Source: CAYRYU01 sp964428355 (GTDB lineage Bacteria > Muiribacteriota > Ozemobacteria > Ozemobacterales > Ozemobacteraceae). Taken from it: a stretch of DNA of 5,129 bases. Positions 4,983-5,129 of this stretch are shown here, piece after piece. The notes under the pieces are model-generated. The model saw nothing but the letters and a program-made list of their open reading frames with translations, was not told where the DNA came from and did not search any database. The stretch spans positions 1 to 5,129 of the forward strand of contig CAYRYU010000198.1 of the NCBI GenBank assembly GCA_964428355.1, read 5' to 3'. Positions within the stretch are counted from its first letter, which is position 1. The number at the start of each line of letters is the position of its first letter. Position numbers and translations under genes: made by a program.

Positions 4983-5129
4983 TCTGCGGATTCCCCCGTT
5001 GGGCGGAAGGAAACCCTGAGCCAGTGAGGATAACGACACCTTTCGTTGAAGGCCACCAACTGTTTTCCCTCACCTCGGTCGGGGATTCACCGCGGGAGAA
5101 ACCGCTCCTGGGATCAGCTTCGGAAATGA
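4983..5129. other. Right-edge stretch without a supported gene
   Basis: Together with 4783-4982 this makes about 347 bases upstream of the cyclase without a convincing gene. From 5000 to 5129 base composition returns to GC-rich. Open frames exist on both strands, but none has a recognisable domain or good start signal. A gene from outside the window could end or begin near 5129, but this cannot be decided. Confidence 0.4.

Noticed and set aside
5040..5129. Plus-strand frame ending in TGA exactly at the window edge
   Set aside because: No in-frame start or recognisable sequence is visible; the terminal TGA is most likely coincidence.
1..5129. Search for CRISPR arrays, tRNA or rRNA genes, insertion sequences, defence or toxin-antitoxin systems
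   Set aside because: No regularly spaced repeats, cloverleaf-like segments, transposase motifs or known defence domains were seen on either strand.

Overview
The window comes from a GC-rich bacterial genome. All credible genes lie on the minus strand, so transcription runs from right to left. Two proteins are recognised with confidence: a class III nucleotide cyclase fused to a membrane RDD domain, and an AarF/UbiB (ABC1) atypical kinase. A third large gene has no family I recognise. The sequence alone does not fix the taxon. A cyclase-RDD fusion, a two-helix-tailed ABC1 kinase and an orphan protein would suit an environmental, poorly sampled lineage, but that is an impression and not a demonstrated assignment.

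Layout in transcription order: 5129-4783 is an upstream region, AT-rich in the middle, with an A9 tract next to a TTGACC box and two very short ORFs that chain stop-to-start into the next gene. 4782-3583 encodes the cyclase-RDD protein. After 52 bases comes the ABC1 kinase (3530-1818). A 247-base gap (1817-1571) holds a terminator-like hairpin and possible promoter or operator elements. Then a 38-codon ORF with an excellent ribosome binding site (1570-1454) precedes an unrecognised 356-residue protein (1434-364), which also has a good binding site. 363-1 has no credible gene, only short dyads and a small repeat.

How they may work together: the cyclase-RDD gene and the ABC1 kinase are close enough to be one transcript. 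Both products are membrane-associated, the first by an RDD bundle and the second by two C-terminal helices. The cyclase has every catalytic residue expected of an active class III enzyme, so cAMP (or possibly cGMP) made at the membrane is the likely output. The kinase family supports isoprenoid-quinone metabolism in organisms where it has been studied. A functional tie between the two is inference. The third gene is separated by a hairpin and its own leader, and looks independently expressed.

The points most worth a second look are the leader in front of the orphan gene, where a one-base frame change would fuse the 38-codon ORF to a longer orphan protein; the cyclase-RDD architecture; and the chain of tiny ORFs before the cyclase. 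I see no CRISPR array, tRNA, rRNA, insertion sequence or defence system.
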